Shown one piece after another: positions 1 through 5,490 of a stretch of DNA of 10,156 bases (the stretch's first letter is position 1; each line of letters begins with the position of its first letter). Origin of the DNA: CAYQZD01 sp964421875 (GTDB taxonomy: Bacteria; Electryoneota; Tariuqbacteria; Tariuqbacterales; Tariuqbacteraceae); the NCBI GenBank assembly GCA_964421875.1, contig CAYQZD010000129.1, positions 1 through 10,156 of the forward strand, read 5' to 3'. A program made the translations under genes and the position numbers. Under the pieces are notes generated by a model. It was not told the DNA's origin. It was given only the letters and a program-made list of their open reading frames with translations, and did not search any database.

Positions 1-188
1 ATTTCAACTGCAAAATTTAATAAAAGAGTATCATTATTAGGGATTGTTAATGGACCCGCATTGGCATTTACATATCCCATACGATACGTTTTTACAGTAA
101 TACTATCTATTTTAACTTGTTCAAATTTAAACTCTCCATTTTGATTTGTTGATCTAATATCATAAAGTTTATTCTGATCATATATCAT
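1..188 (-). CDS. Partial protein fragment resembling a carboxypeptidase-regulatory-like (CarboxypepD_reg) domain
   Basis: An open frame reads leftward from an ATG at 188-186 and leaves the window at base 1 after about 62 codons. The translation contains TNQNGEFKFEQVK, then a Tyr-Arg-Met-Gly-Tyr turn, then a run of alternating hydrophobic residues ending LLLNFAVE. This is the usual pattern of the second half of a CarboxypepD_reg-like beta-sandwich (NGEF...G-Y...LNF), a domain common in surface and periplasmic proteins of the FCB group. The strands that normally open the domain are missing: the frame is closed by a TAG at 230-228, and no good Shine-Dalgarno site precedes the ATG. It may therefore be a 5'-truncated or decayed gene, or the tail of a frameshifted one. 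Base composition is far more AT-rich than in the other genes here. The function of the whole protein cannot be judged from this piece. Confidence 0.45.
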   Translation of the reverse strand, partial: MIYDQNKLYDIRSTNQNGEFKFEQVKIDSITVKTYRMGYVNANAGPLTIPNNDTLLLNFAVE

Positions 189-203
189 AATAATGCTTTT
201 CTC

Positions 204-231
204 GTAGGGATTTAATATATTAAACCCCTAC
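204..231. repeat. 28-bp palindrome with GTAGGG/CCCTAC ends
   Basis: Two 14-base arms meet without a loop around a TTTAATATATTAAA centre, with one mismatch between the arms. The ends (GTAGGG and CCCTAC, followed on the minus strand by GAGAA) match the CCCTAC tails of the palindromes at 4576-5204. It is probably a divergent member of the same dispersed family. It lies just upstream of the left-edge fragment and carries the TAG that closes that frame. Confidence 0.55.
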
Positions 232-300
232 AATACAAGACGATAGGAGTATTTGGATATTAGTAAAATTTTAGCTTTATTAAGCTGCAAATAAGAAGTC

Positions 301-361
301 ATTCCTGCGCGGCCGGAATCCTTCCTTAAAGATGGATTCTGGCTCGCTTCGCGGCCAGAAT
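301..361. repeat. Pair of adjacent hairpin repeats of the GATTCCGGC...GAATGACA type
   Basis: Two imperfect palindromes stand next to each other. The first has arms ATTCC (301-305) and GGAAT (315-319) around a GC-rich core. The second has arms ATTCTGGC (336-343) and GCCAGAAT (354-361) with a ten-base loop, and is followed by GACA. Related copies are at 2848-2882, 5246-5270, 5328-5357 and 9896-9917. Position downstream of the HD-GYP gene would allow it to act as a transcript-end hairpin, although no T-run follows. Confidence 0.6.
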
Positions 362-420
362 GACACTTGCGCTTCAAATCGGTAATTTGTTGCGAATGTT
401 ATAATTATTACGAATCATCT

Positions 421-1506
421 TTAATCGTTATTCAGTGTGGCGGTAATTTCTATCGCCGGCGCGGCTGCGAGGTCGATTTCTTCTCTATGCGCCGGCGGGA
501 TTTCTTTTCCTTTTGCATCTTTCAGTATTCTTACAGTCGGTCGTTTTAAATCGCGGAAGTTGTTCTCCGTCACCAAGGTTTCTTCGCCGGTGGATAGTTT
601 GACCATAGATCCTACGTTATAAGGCGGGACTCTACGCATAAATAATTTCAGTATAGCCTCGTCGAATTTATTTCTTACTGTATTGGACATATATTCGACC
701 GTTTCGGCGAAGGTCCACCTTCCCTTGTAGGGCCGGTCTGAAGTTAAGGCGTCGAAGACATCGCAGACCCGCGCTATGCGGGAGAAGATGTGGATGTTTT
801 TGCCTTTGATTCCCAGGGGGTATCCTGAACCGTCGAAGGCTTCGTGATGATTGAGCGCCATAGCCTGGGAACGGGGTTTAATCAACGTGTTTTCACATAG
901 CAGTTCGAATCCTTCCCGGGTGTGGCGTTTCATCACAGAGAATTCATCTTCTTCCAGGGGCCCGTTTTTGGCTAGGATTCCATAGGGGACGTGCACTTTT
1001 CCGATGTCGTGAAGCAGCGCCCCCACCGCAAAATCCTCCATTTCAGTCTTTTTCAACTTCAGATCCCGGCCTAAGAGCACACCAAGAGCCGCGACATTTA
1101 CGGAATGGAGGTAAACGTAATTCTCGAAAGTTCTGATTTCGGTGAGGTCGACAGTGAACTTGTGTCCGTGCGACACAATTTCGTGCACCATATCGCGGGC
1201 GATGGTGCGCAGCTCGTCCATTTTATCGTTGTCTGAGACCAGTTCCTGGTTGTTGAGCAGTTCAAAGACGATGGCGTTAGCTTCGTTCCGCAGGTTTGTG
1301 CCAATCAATTCCGCTGGCTGAAGATCCTGGGTGTATTTGTCCACCACGTAAACATGTTTGTAACCCAATTCCAGCAGGCGCCTGCGGTAATATGGGTCCA
1401 GCTTGACGCCGCGTGTCAGGAGAATGGAGCCGTCGCAATGCGAATAGATATTCTGCGCTAAATAGGCTCCCTCACCGATTGGTTTTTCTAAAGAAACTAG
1501 TCTGAT
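421..1506 (-). CDS. HD-GYP domain cyclic-di-GMP phosphodiesterase
   Basis: About 361 residues from the proposed start. The N-terminal 55 residues (RLVSLEKPIGEGAYLAQNIY..., then GSILLTRGVKL and LLELGYKHVYV) match the short module that precedes HD-GYP domains in many phosphodiesterases. The HD-GYP domain follows at roughly 100-285, with HDIGK (166-170), a His in MKRHTREG, HHE (220-222), GSGYP ending at 230 and CDVFDALTSDRPYK. A 65-residue tail (YNVGSMVKLSTGE...) is also usual in the family. By family knowledge it hydrolyses c-di-GMP in the cytoplasm; no receiver domain or membrane segment is seen. The first in-frame ATG/GTG/TTG is a TTG at 1368-1366, which would remove the conserved N-terminal module. 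The best start is ATC at 1506-1504, which gives (M)RLVSLEKP and has GAGG 8 nt upstream. It begins 16 nt after the thiolase stop, so co-transcription is likely. Confidence 0.9.
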   Translation of the reverse strand: MRLVSLEKPIGEGAYLAQNIYSHCDGSILLTRGVKLDPYYRRRLLELGYKHVYVVDKYTQDLQPAELIGTNLRNEANAIVFELLNNQELVSDNDKMDELRTIARDMVHEIVSHGHKFTVDLTEIRTFENYVYLHSVNVAALGVLLGRDLKLKKTEMEDFAVGALLHDIGKVHVPYGILAKNGPLEEDEFSVMKRHTREGFELLCENTLIKPRSQAMALNHHEAFDGSGYPLGIKGKNIHIFSRIARVCDVFDALTSDRPYKGRWTFAETVEYMSNTVRNKFDEAILKLFMRRVPPYNVGSMVKLSTGEETLVTENNFRDLKRPTVRILKDAKGKEIPPAHREEIDLAAAPAIEITATLNND

Positions 1507-1514
1507 GGACGGTG

Positions 1515-1519
1515 CCTCA
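1515..1519 (-). promoter_or_regulatory. Ribosome binding site that decides the HD-GYP start
   Basis: TGAGG on the minus strand lies 8 nt before the ATC codon at 1506-1504. The same bases form codons 1-2 of an ATG frame starting at 1520, two nt past the thiolase stop, which closes at a TAG (1499-1497) after seven codons. The strong spacing to ATC, and the conserved residues that follow, favour ATC or a miscalled ATG. Confidence 0.55.
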
Positions 1520-1522
1520 TAA

Positions 1523-2707
1523 TTAACATTCTACTATCATCGCCGAGGCTTCGCCGCCTCCGATGCAGAGTGAGGCGCAGCCCCGTTTAGCGCCAGTGTC
1601 CTTCAGGGCGTAGAGCAGGGTGGTTAGGATGCGCGCGCCGCTGGCGCCGATGGGGTGGCCGAGCGCTACTGCGCCGCCGCGGATGTTCACCTTGGCGGGA
1701 TCGAGCTCTAGCAGGCGGTTATTGATGATGGAGACCACGCTGAAGGCTTCGTTGATTTCCCAGAGGTCGATGTCACTGGTCGTAAAGCCGGTTTTCGCCA
1801 GGACTTTTTTAATGGCTCCGGCGGGGGCGGTGGTGAACCATACCGGCTCCTGGGCGAAGGAGGCCTGGCCGATTATCTTAGCCAGCGGTTTGAGGCCCAT
1901 AGCTTTCGCTGTATCCGCGGCCATCACCACCAGGGCGGCAGCGCCGTCGTTGATGGAGGAGGCGTTGGCGGCGGTCACTGTGCCGTCTTTTTTAAAAGCG
2001 GGGCGGAGCCGGGCAAATTTGTCGGGCTTGCCCTTGGGCGGTTCCTCATCATCTGACACCACCACCGGATCGCCTTTACGCTGCGGAATTTCCACGGGGA
2101 CGATTTCCGGTTTGAAGAGCCCGTCAGCTATCGCTTTCTGGGCGCGGGTGTAGGATTGGGCGGCGTAGGCGTCCTGTTCTTCGCGGGTGATGTTGTATTT
2201 TTCGGCACAGATTTCGCCGCAGTTGCCCATATGCATATCGTCGTAGGGGTCCCAGAGCCCGTCGAAAATCATTCCGTCCACCACTTTGCCGTCCCCCATG
2301 TGGTAGCCGGTGCGGGCTTTATGCAGGTAATAGGGAGCGAGGGACATATTTTCCATCCCTCCGGCGACGACGATATCCGCGTCCTCCAGGGCTATGGCCT
2401 GCGCCGCCAGCATCACCGATTTCAGCCCGGAGCCGCAGACCTTGTGGATGGTCATCGCTTGGACTTTGTCGGGCAGGCCGGCATAGCGCATCGCCTGGCG
2501 GGCGGCGGCTTGTCCCAGTCCGCCTTGCAGGACGCAGCCCATGATGCATTCGTCGATTTTATCGGTATCGATGCCGGCTCTTTCCACCGCGGCTTTAATG
2601 GCGATAGCTCCCAGCCGGGGGGCAGGGACGGCGGAAAGAGAACCCATAAACGCGCCCACCGGGGTGCGGGCGGCGGAGACTATGACGACTTCTCGTCCGT
2701 GTTTCAT
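1523..2707 (-). CDS. atoB: Acetyl-CoA C-acetyltransferase (thiolase II family)
   Basis: 394 residues, the full length expected for a tetrameric bacterial thiolase. The acyl-accepting cysteine is C91 in KVCGSG. The other catalytic residues are visible as NEAF (319-322), H351 in GHPIG and C381 in CIGGGEA. AGGMENMS (115-122) and the methionine-containing loop after it fit the biosynthetic or degradative acetoacetyl-CoA thiolases. It condenses two acetyl-CoA to acetoacetyl-CoA or cleaves 3-ketoacyl-CoA, in the cytosol. The ATG at 2707-2705 is preceded by GGGAG (2720-2716) at 8 nt, and the N-terminus REVVIVSAARTPVG is canonical. It pairs functionally with the acyl-CoA dehydrogenase 2.8 kb away, but no crotonase, hydroxyacyl-CoA dehydrogenase or electron-transfer flavoprotein lies between them. 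Chain-length preference cannot be read from sequence, so a broader beta-ketothiolase is possible. Confidence 0.95.
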   Translation of the reverse strand: MKHGREVVIVSAARTPVGAFMGSLSAVPAPRLGAIAIKAAVERAGIDTDKIDECIMGCVLQGGLGQAAARQAMRYAGLPDKVQAMTIHKVCGSGLKSVMLAAQAIALEDADIVVAGGMENMSLAPYYLHKARTGYHMGDGKVVDGMIFDGLWDPYDDMHMGNCGEICAEKYNITREEQDAYAAQSYTRAQKAIADGLFKPEIVPVEIPQRKGDPVVVSDDEEPPKGKPDKFARLRPAFKKDGTVTAANASSINDGAAALVVMAADTAKAMGLKPLAKIIGQASFAQEPVWFTTAPAGAIKKVLAKTGFTTSDIDLWEINEAFSVVSIINNRLLELDPAKVNIRGGAVALGHPIGASGARILTTLLYALKDTGAKRGCASLCIGGGEASAMIVEC

Positions 2708-2736
2708 AGGATGAACTCCCAGTGATTTATTTGTGA

Positions 2737-2765
2737 TTTATAAAAATAAGTCCAAAAGTTTACAA
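2737..2765 (-). promoter_or_regulatory. Candidate sigma-70-type promoter of the thiolase gene
   Basis: On the minus strand TTGTAA (2765-2760) and TATAAA (2742-2737) are separated by exactly 17 nt. The -10 hexamer ends 29 nt before the thiolase ATG. The -35 box lies inside a 20-bp stretch (2774-2755) that recurs upstream of the acyl-CoA dehydrogenase gene. The region is AT-rich, so chance matches are possible. Confidence 0.35.
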
Positions 2766-2847
2766 GTCGGCAAGACTACAAGTCGAAGAATCACAGTTAA
2801 TCAGGTAAAGAGTCTTCTTGTGTCTTCCAGTTTAATTTTGTGAAGAG

Positions 2848-2882
2848 ATTCTTCGCTCCGCCTACGGCGGGCTCAGAATGAC
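2848..2882. repeat. Dispersed hairpin repeat (GATTC...GAATGACA type)
   Basis: An inner stem CCGCC-tac-GGCGG (2858-2870) sits inside outer arms ATTCT (2848-2852) and AGAAT (2875-2879), followed by GACA. It belongs to the same loose family as the hairpins at 301-361, 5246-5270, 5328-5357 and 9896-9917. It lies between the lipoprotein stop and the thiolase promoter region and could end lipoprotein transcripts, though there is no T-run. Confidence 0.55.
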
Positions 2883-2921
2883 AATAACAGCGATGTTAAC
2901 TATTAACCGGCCTGATTAGAG

Positions 2922-3458
2922 CTATTCGACCAGGACATCAGCTGTCACCATAAACCACAATTCCCCATCGTCGTCGAACACCGGCAGGGAGTAAGTGCGC
3001 ATCCGGATTTCCGCTCCGGCTCCGTCCACATCGTTGTAAGGTTTGCTCCAGACCGCTCTTTTTTCATCATAGGGTTTGCTGTACCAGTCTGCGTGCAGGG
3101 ATTTGATGAAGTTGTAGTTGGTGTTGTCCCTGGCGGGAAATTCATCGCCCTCCTTGTAATTGTAGAAAACCTGAACGATTTCAGGATTATCAGGCAGGGG
3201 GGCGGTGGCGAAAGCGGAGCCGAAGACCGGATCGTTACCGCGCAAATAATCGATGATGAGGGTGTGAATATCTTCATCGGTCATCTCTTCGTACTGCATG
3301 AAGATTTCCGCCAGTTCAGCCAGCGACTGCTCGATTTCAATCCTCTGCTGCATCTGGCTCTCGCTCTCTTTGCCGGATTTGGAGCATCCGTTCAGGAGCG
3401 CGAAGGCAGTGAATCCAGCGATAACGAAAACGCGCTTTACAGTGTTCAGTCCAATCAT
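2922..3458 (-). CDS. Lipoprotein with a Cache-like extracellular sensor fold
   Basis: 178 residues. Residues 1-24 form a lipoprotein signal: KR near the N-terminus, a hydrophobic stretch, then the lipobox LNGC with C25 as the lipidated residue. A charged, probably helical segment (about 31-60, rich in E and Q) leads to DPVFGSAFATAP (76-87). Next come FYNYKEGDEFP, a WY pair (125-126), WSKPY (137-141), YSLPV (156-160) and a closing strand LWFMVTADV. This order (xxGxAxA..P, WY, WS-PY, TYS-P, G..xxV.ADV) is the usual signature of the membrane-distal Cache/PDC domain in bacterial receptors and RsbU-like phosphatases. Those proteins continue into a transmembrane helix and output domain; this one stops at once. 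It is probably a tethered periplasmic or surface ligand binder, or a partner of a separate signalling protein. The start is well supported by AGGAGG. It follows the metallo-hydrolase gene by 67 nt. Confidence 0.75.
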   Translation of the reverse strand: MIGLNTVKRVFVIAGFTAFALLNGCSKSGKESESQMQQRIEIEQSLAELAEIFMQYEEMTDEDIHTLIIDYLRGNDPVFGSAFATAPLPDNPEIVQVFYNYKEGDEFPARDNTNYNFIKSLHADWYSKPYDEKRAVWSKPYNDVDGAGAEIRMRTYSLPVFDDDGELWFMVTADVLVE

Positions 3459-3466
3459 TGGACTAT

Positions 3467-3472
3467 CCTCCT
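3467..3472 (-). promoter_or_regulatory. Strong Shine-Dalgarno site of the lipoprotein gene
   Basis: A complete AGGAGG on the minus strand lies 8 nt upstream of the ATG at 3458-3456. It is the strongest ribosome binding site in the window and fixes this start. Confidence 0.8.
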
Positions 3473-3525
3473 ATTGTTATCCGAGAGTTGTTGGCCTGCA
3501 GAAACGCAGGTGTTGCAGATAGTTA

Positions 3526-4368
3526 TTATATCTCCGCTTTCTCCAGGGCGAACCTGCCTTTGTCGTCTTTACGCAGGTAGCCAGCTTTAAGGCGCGGGGA
3601 GTGTTCGAACAGCAGCAGGTATTCCCCGGCGAAGGCTTCCTGGAGGAAGCTCTCCTTGAAATCCACCGTGTCCACGGGGTAGAGGTCGTAGCTCATCACC
3701 CAGTTGGCGCGGATTTGGGCGGTCAAGGGGATGGTGTCCGCCAGATAGACTGCGGTTTTGTCGCCGGAGCGGATATAGATTATCTGGTGGCCGCGGGTGT
3801 GTCCGCCGGTAACCCTTACGCTGACGCCGGGGATTATTTCGCTGTCGCCCTCGGTCAGCCGGAGTAGTCCCGCTTGTTCGATGGGGGAGAGGTTATCCTT
3901 CAGATACGACGCCTTGGAACGGGAATTGGGGTCCATCGCGTCCTCCCACTCCAGGCGGTTGATGCAGTGCTGCGCATTAGGGAAGACGGGGACAAGGTTC
4001 CCCGTTTCGTCGTACATAGTGTTCCCGCCGCAGTGGTCGAAGTGGAGGTGGGTGTTAATCACGCGCGTGACATTCTCGGGCTCCACTCCCAGCGCTTTCA
4101 AGCCGGGGATTAAGCCGCGCGGCATATCGATGGCGTATATCTTATTGAATTTATCCGTTTCCTTTTCGCCGGTTCCGGTGTCCACCAGCGCGATTTCCTT
4201 TCCGGCGCGGATGAGCAGGGGATTGCAGGACATCAGGATGCGGTTCTGTTCGTCAGACTCTTCGTGCCGCGACCAGAGGTTTTTAGGCACCACGCCGTAC
4301 ATCGCCCCTCCGTCCAGGCGGAACAAGCCGTCGTCGATGAGGTTAAGTTGGAAGTTTCCGAAGTGCAT
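3526..4368 (-). CDS. Metallo-beta-lactamase-fold hydrolase, lactonase-like
   Basis: 280 residues with no signal peptide, so probably cytoplasmic. The zinc-binding set is complete: THLHFDH at 106-112 (H107, H109, D111, H112), H190 in GGHTRGH, D211 in YLADT, and H256 in FEHSP. The N-terminus (LIDDGLFRLDGGAMYGVVPKNLW) and the segment NRILMSCNPLLI belong to a widespread MBL subgroup related to quorum-quenching lactonases and other small esterases. Members open lactone or ester bonds, but the substrate here cannot be assigned. The ATG at 4368-4366 matches the family N-terminus, yet its upstream region (an AATT/CTCAATT direct repeat) has no good Shine-Dalgarno site. It leads a likely two-gene unit with the lipoprotein, whose gene starts 67 nt downstream. 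Confidence 0.88.
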   Translation of the reverse strand: MHFGNFQLNLIDDGLFRLDGGAMYGVVPKNLWSRHEESDEQNRILMSCNPLLIRAGKEIALVDTGTGEKETDKFNKIYAIDMPRGLIPGLKALGVEPENVTRVINTHLHFDHCGGNTMYDETGNLVPVFPNAQHCINRLEWEDAMDPNSRSKASYLKDNLSPIEQAGLLRLTEGDSEIIPGVSVRVTGGHTRGHQIIYIRSGDKTAVYLADTIPLTAQIRANWVMSYDLYPVDTVDFKESFLQEAFAGEYLLLFEHSPRLKAGYLRKDDKGRFALEKAEI

Positions 4369-4372
4369 GTTT

Positions 4373-4398
4373 AATTGAGAATTAAGAATTGAGAATTA
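4373..4398. repeat. Short direct repeat upstream of the hydrolase gene
   Basis: The sequence AATTGAGAATTA occurs twice, separated by AG, directly before the hydrolase start. Low-complexity AT-rich units of this type are common in intergenic DNA of uncultured bacteria. It replaces the space where a ribosome binding site would be expected. Confidence 0.5.
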
Positions 4399-4575
4399 TG
4401 TAAATATGTGTTATTAGAAATATTTAGCCACGAATGGACACGAATTATCACGAATTCTCTTGTTTTTTAGTGTCATTAGCGTTTCGAAAAACTCCGAATC
4501 GCTGATTTTCAATGATAAATACTGATTGCGCTGATTTTTCTGTGTCTTCTGTGTTTTCCGTGATTCGGGAGATTT

Positions 4576-4597
4576 GGTGGGTTAAAACCCACCCTAC
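4576..4597. repeat. 18-bp palindrome plus CTAC tail, copy 1
   Basis: GGTGGGTTAAAACCCACC has 8-bp complementary arms around AA and is followed by CTAC. Identical copies close the repeat units at 4783-4804, 4938-4959 and 5183-5204. A variant with compensating changes (GGTGGATTAAAGCCCACC) is at 4987-5008. The structure is like a REP-type miniature palindromic element. Confidence 0.8.
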
Positions 4598-4804
4598 GAA
4601 GAATCATTTAACCACTAATGGACACGAATCAACACGAATTGCTTCTTTTATTATCTGTGTCATCAGCGGACATCTACGGTCATCAGCGTTTCGAAAAACT
4701 CCGAATCGCTGATTTTCAATGATAAATACTGATAGCGCTGATTTTTCTGTGTCTTCTGTGTTTTCCGTGATTCGGGAGATTTGGTGGGTTAAAACCCACC
4801 CTAC

Positions 4805-4904
4805 NNNNNNNNNNNNNNNNNNNNNNNNNNNNNNNNNNNNNNNNNNNNNNNNNNNNNNNNNNNNNNNNNNNNNNNNNNNNNNNNNNNNNNNNNNNNNNNN
4901 NNNN
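4805..4904. other. Assembly gap of 100 Ns
   Basis: Exactly 100 undetermined bases, the conventional placeholder for a gap of unknown size. It falls inside the tandem array, and the flanking copies are nearly identical, so the repeat itself most likely broke the assembly. If the 207-bp period were kept, about 152 bases plus any number of whole units would be missing. Confidence 0.97.
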
Positions 4905-5245
4905 TGTCTTCTGTGTTTTCCGTGATTCGGGAGATTTGGTGGGTTAAAACCCACCCTACAAGAGCTTTTTTTATGATTCGAAAATTGGTGGATTAAAGCC
5001 CACCCTACGAAGAATCATTTAACCACTAATGGACACGAATCAACACGAATTGCTTCTTTTATTATCTGTGTCATCAGCGGACATCTACGGTCATCAGCGT
5101 TTCGAAAAACTCCGAATCGCTGATTTTCAATGATAAATACTGATAGCGCTGATTTTTCTGTGTCTTCAGTGTTTTAAAATTTGGTGGGTTAAAACCCACC
5201 CTACGAGAATTTAATATTATAACCTATTGATTATTTATGTTTTCT

Positions 5246-5270
5246 GGATTCCCGTTTTCGCGGGAATGAC
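5246..5270. repeat. Hairpin repeat GGATTCCCG...CGGGAATGAC
   Basis: Arms ATTCCCG (5248-5254) and CGGGAAT (5261-5267) enclose a six-base loop, with GGATT and GAATGAC at the ends. Repeats of this form are widely dispersed in bacterial intergenic DNA. It lies in the long spacer downstream of the acyl-CoA dehydrogenase gene. Confidence 0.65.
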
Positions 5271-5327
5271 AAGTAGGCGACATTCACGGACAGCCTGGCG
5301 GCTGTAATCCCTTTGTGAAAGAAGGAG

Positions 5328-5366
5328 ATTCCGGCTCGCTTCGCAGCCAGAATGACAAGTGTCATT
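5328..5366. repeat. Hairpin repeat followed by an inverted AATGACA/TGTCATT pair
   Basis: Arms ATTCCGGCT (5328-5336) and AGCCAGAAT (5345-5353) pair with one mismatch around CGCTTCGC. The terminal AATGACA (5351-5357) is at once mirrored by TGTCATT (5360-5366) with two bases between. This looks like the junction of two element ends facing each other. A degenerate copy of the tandem-array motif (TATCAGCGGACATCAG) follows at about 5395-5410. Confidence 0.55.
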
Positions 5367-5466
5367 ATGGTAAAACGATGTTTTTTTATCAGCGTTATCA
5401 GCGGACATCAGTATTAATCAGCGATTCTAAAAATTCCCACTTTTGCGTTTTCGTGATTTGAACAAT

Positions 5467-5489
5467 GGCGGATCAAGAATCCGCCCTAC
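5467..5489 (-). terminator. Candidate transcription terminator of the acyl-CoA dehydrogenase gene, repeat-derived
   Basis: GGCGGAT (5467-5473) and ATCCGCC (5479-5485) form a 7-bp stem with a 5-base loop, 5 nt past the stop codon on the minus strand. The tail CTAC marks it as a variant of the palindromes of the tandem array. Only a weak T-rich stretch (ATTGTT) follows the stem, so termination is plausible but not certain. Confidence 0.45.
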
Positions 5490-5490
5490 A

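Larger units (their letters stand above)
4424..5204. repeat. Tandem array of about 0.2-kb intergenic repeat units, interrupted by an assembly gap
   Basis: Each unit runs in the same order: an ACCACTAATGGACACGAATC stretch, GTCATCAGCGTTTCGAAAAA, a CGCTGATTTTCAATGATAAA segment, a TGTGTCTTCTGTGTTTTCCG segment, and a closing palindrome ending CCCTAC. Unit ends are at 4597, 4804, 4959, 5008 (a short spacer copy with only the palindrome) and 5204. The clean period between the first two is 207 bp. The last unit is 196 bp because part of the segment before the palindrome is lost. The first unit (from about 4424) is divergent at its start. No reliable coding frame is present, so this 1.1-kb stretch (4369-5490) holds repeats only. 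Confidence 0.9.

Noticed and set aside
273..286. Small palindrome AGCTT-tatt-AAGCT
   Set aside because: A 5-bp stem in very AT-rich DNA is expected by chance and no gene depends on it.
421..1368. HD-GYP gene starting at the TTG codon 1368-1366
   Set aside because: It would discard the conserved N-terminal module that is open in the same frame to 1506, and has no Shine-Dalgarno site at a suitable distance.
2156..2725. Plus-strand frame of 189 codons opposite the thiolase gene
   Set aside because: It is an antisense shadow of a fully convincing thiolase; GC-rich codon structure creates such frames, and the translation is low-complexity (Gly, His, Val rich).
3487..3521. Terminator between the hydrolase and lipoprotein genes
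   Set aside because: CCTGC and GCAGG form only a 5-bp stem (3497-3512) without a T-run; too weak to call, and the two genes are better seen as co-transcribed.
4512..4712. Plus-strand frames beginning in the array (also at 4719)
   Set aside because: The frames repeat with the array units and are a by-product of the repeat; no ribosome binding site or protein family is recognised.
4604..4954. Minus-strand open frame of 116 codons through the tandem array
   Set aside because: It runs across the undetermined bases and is composed of the repeat unit; it would encode the palindrome and simple repeat words, with no domain character.
4424..5204. CRISPR array
   Set aside because: The unit is about 207 bp and repeats as a whole; there are no short identical repeats separated by unique spacers of constant size and no cas genes.
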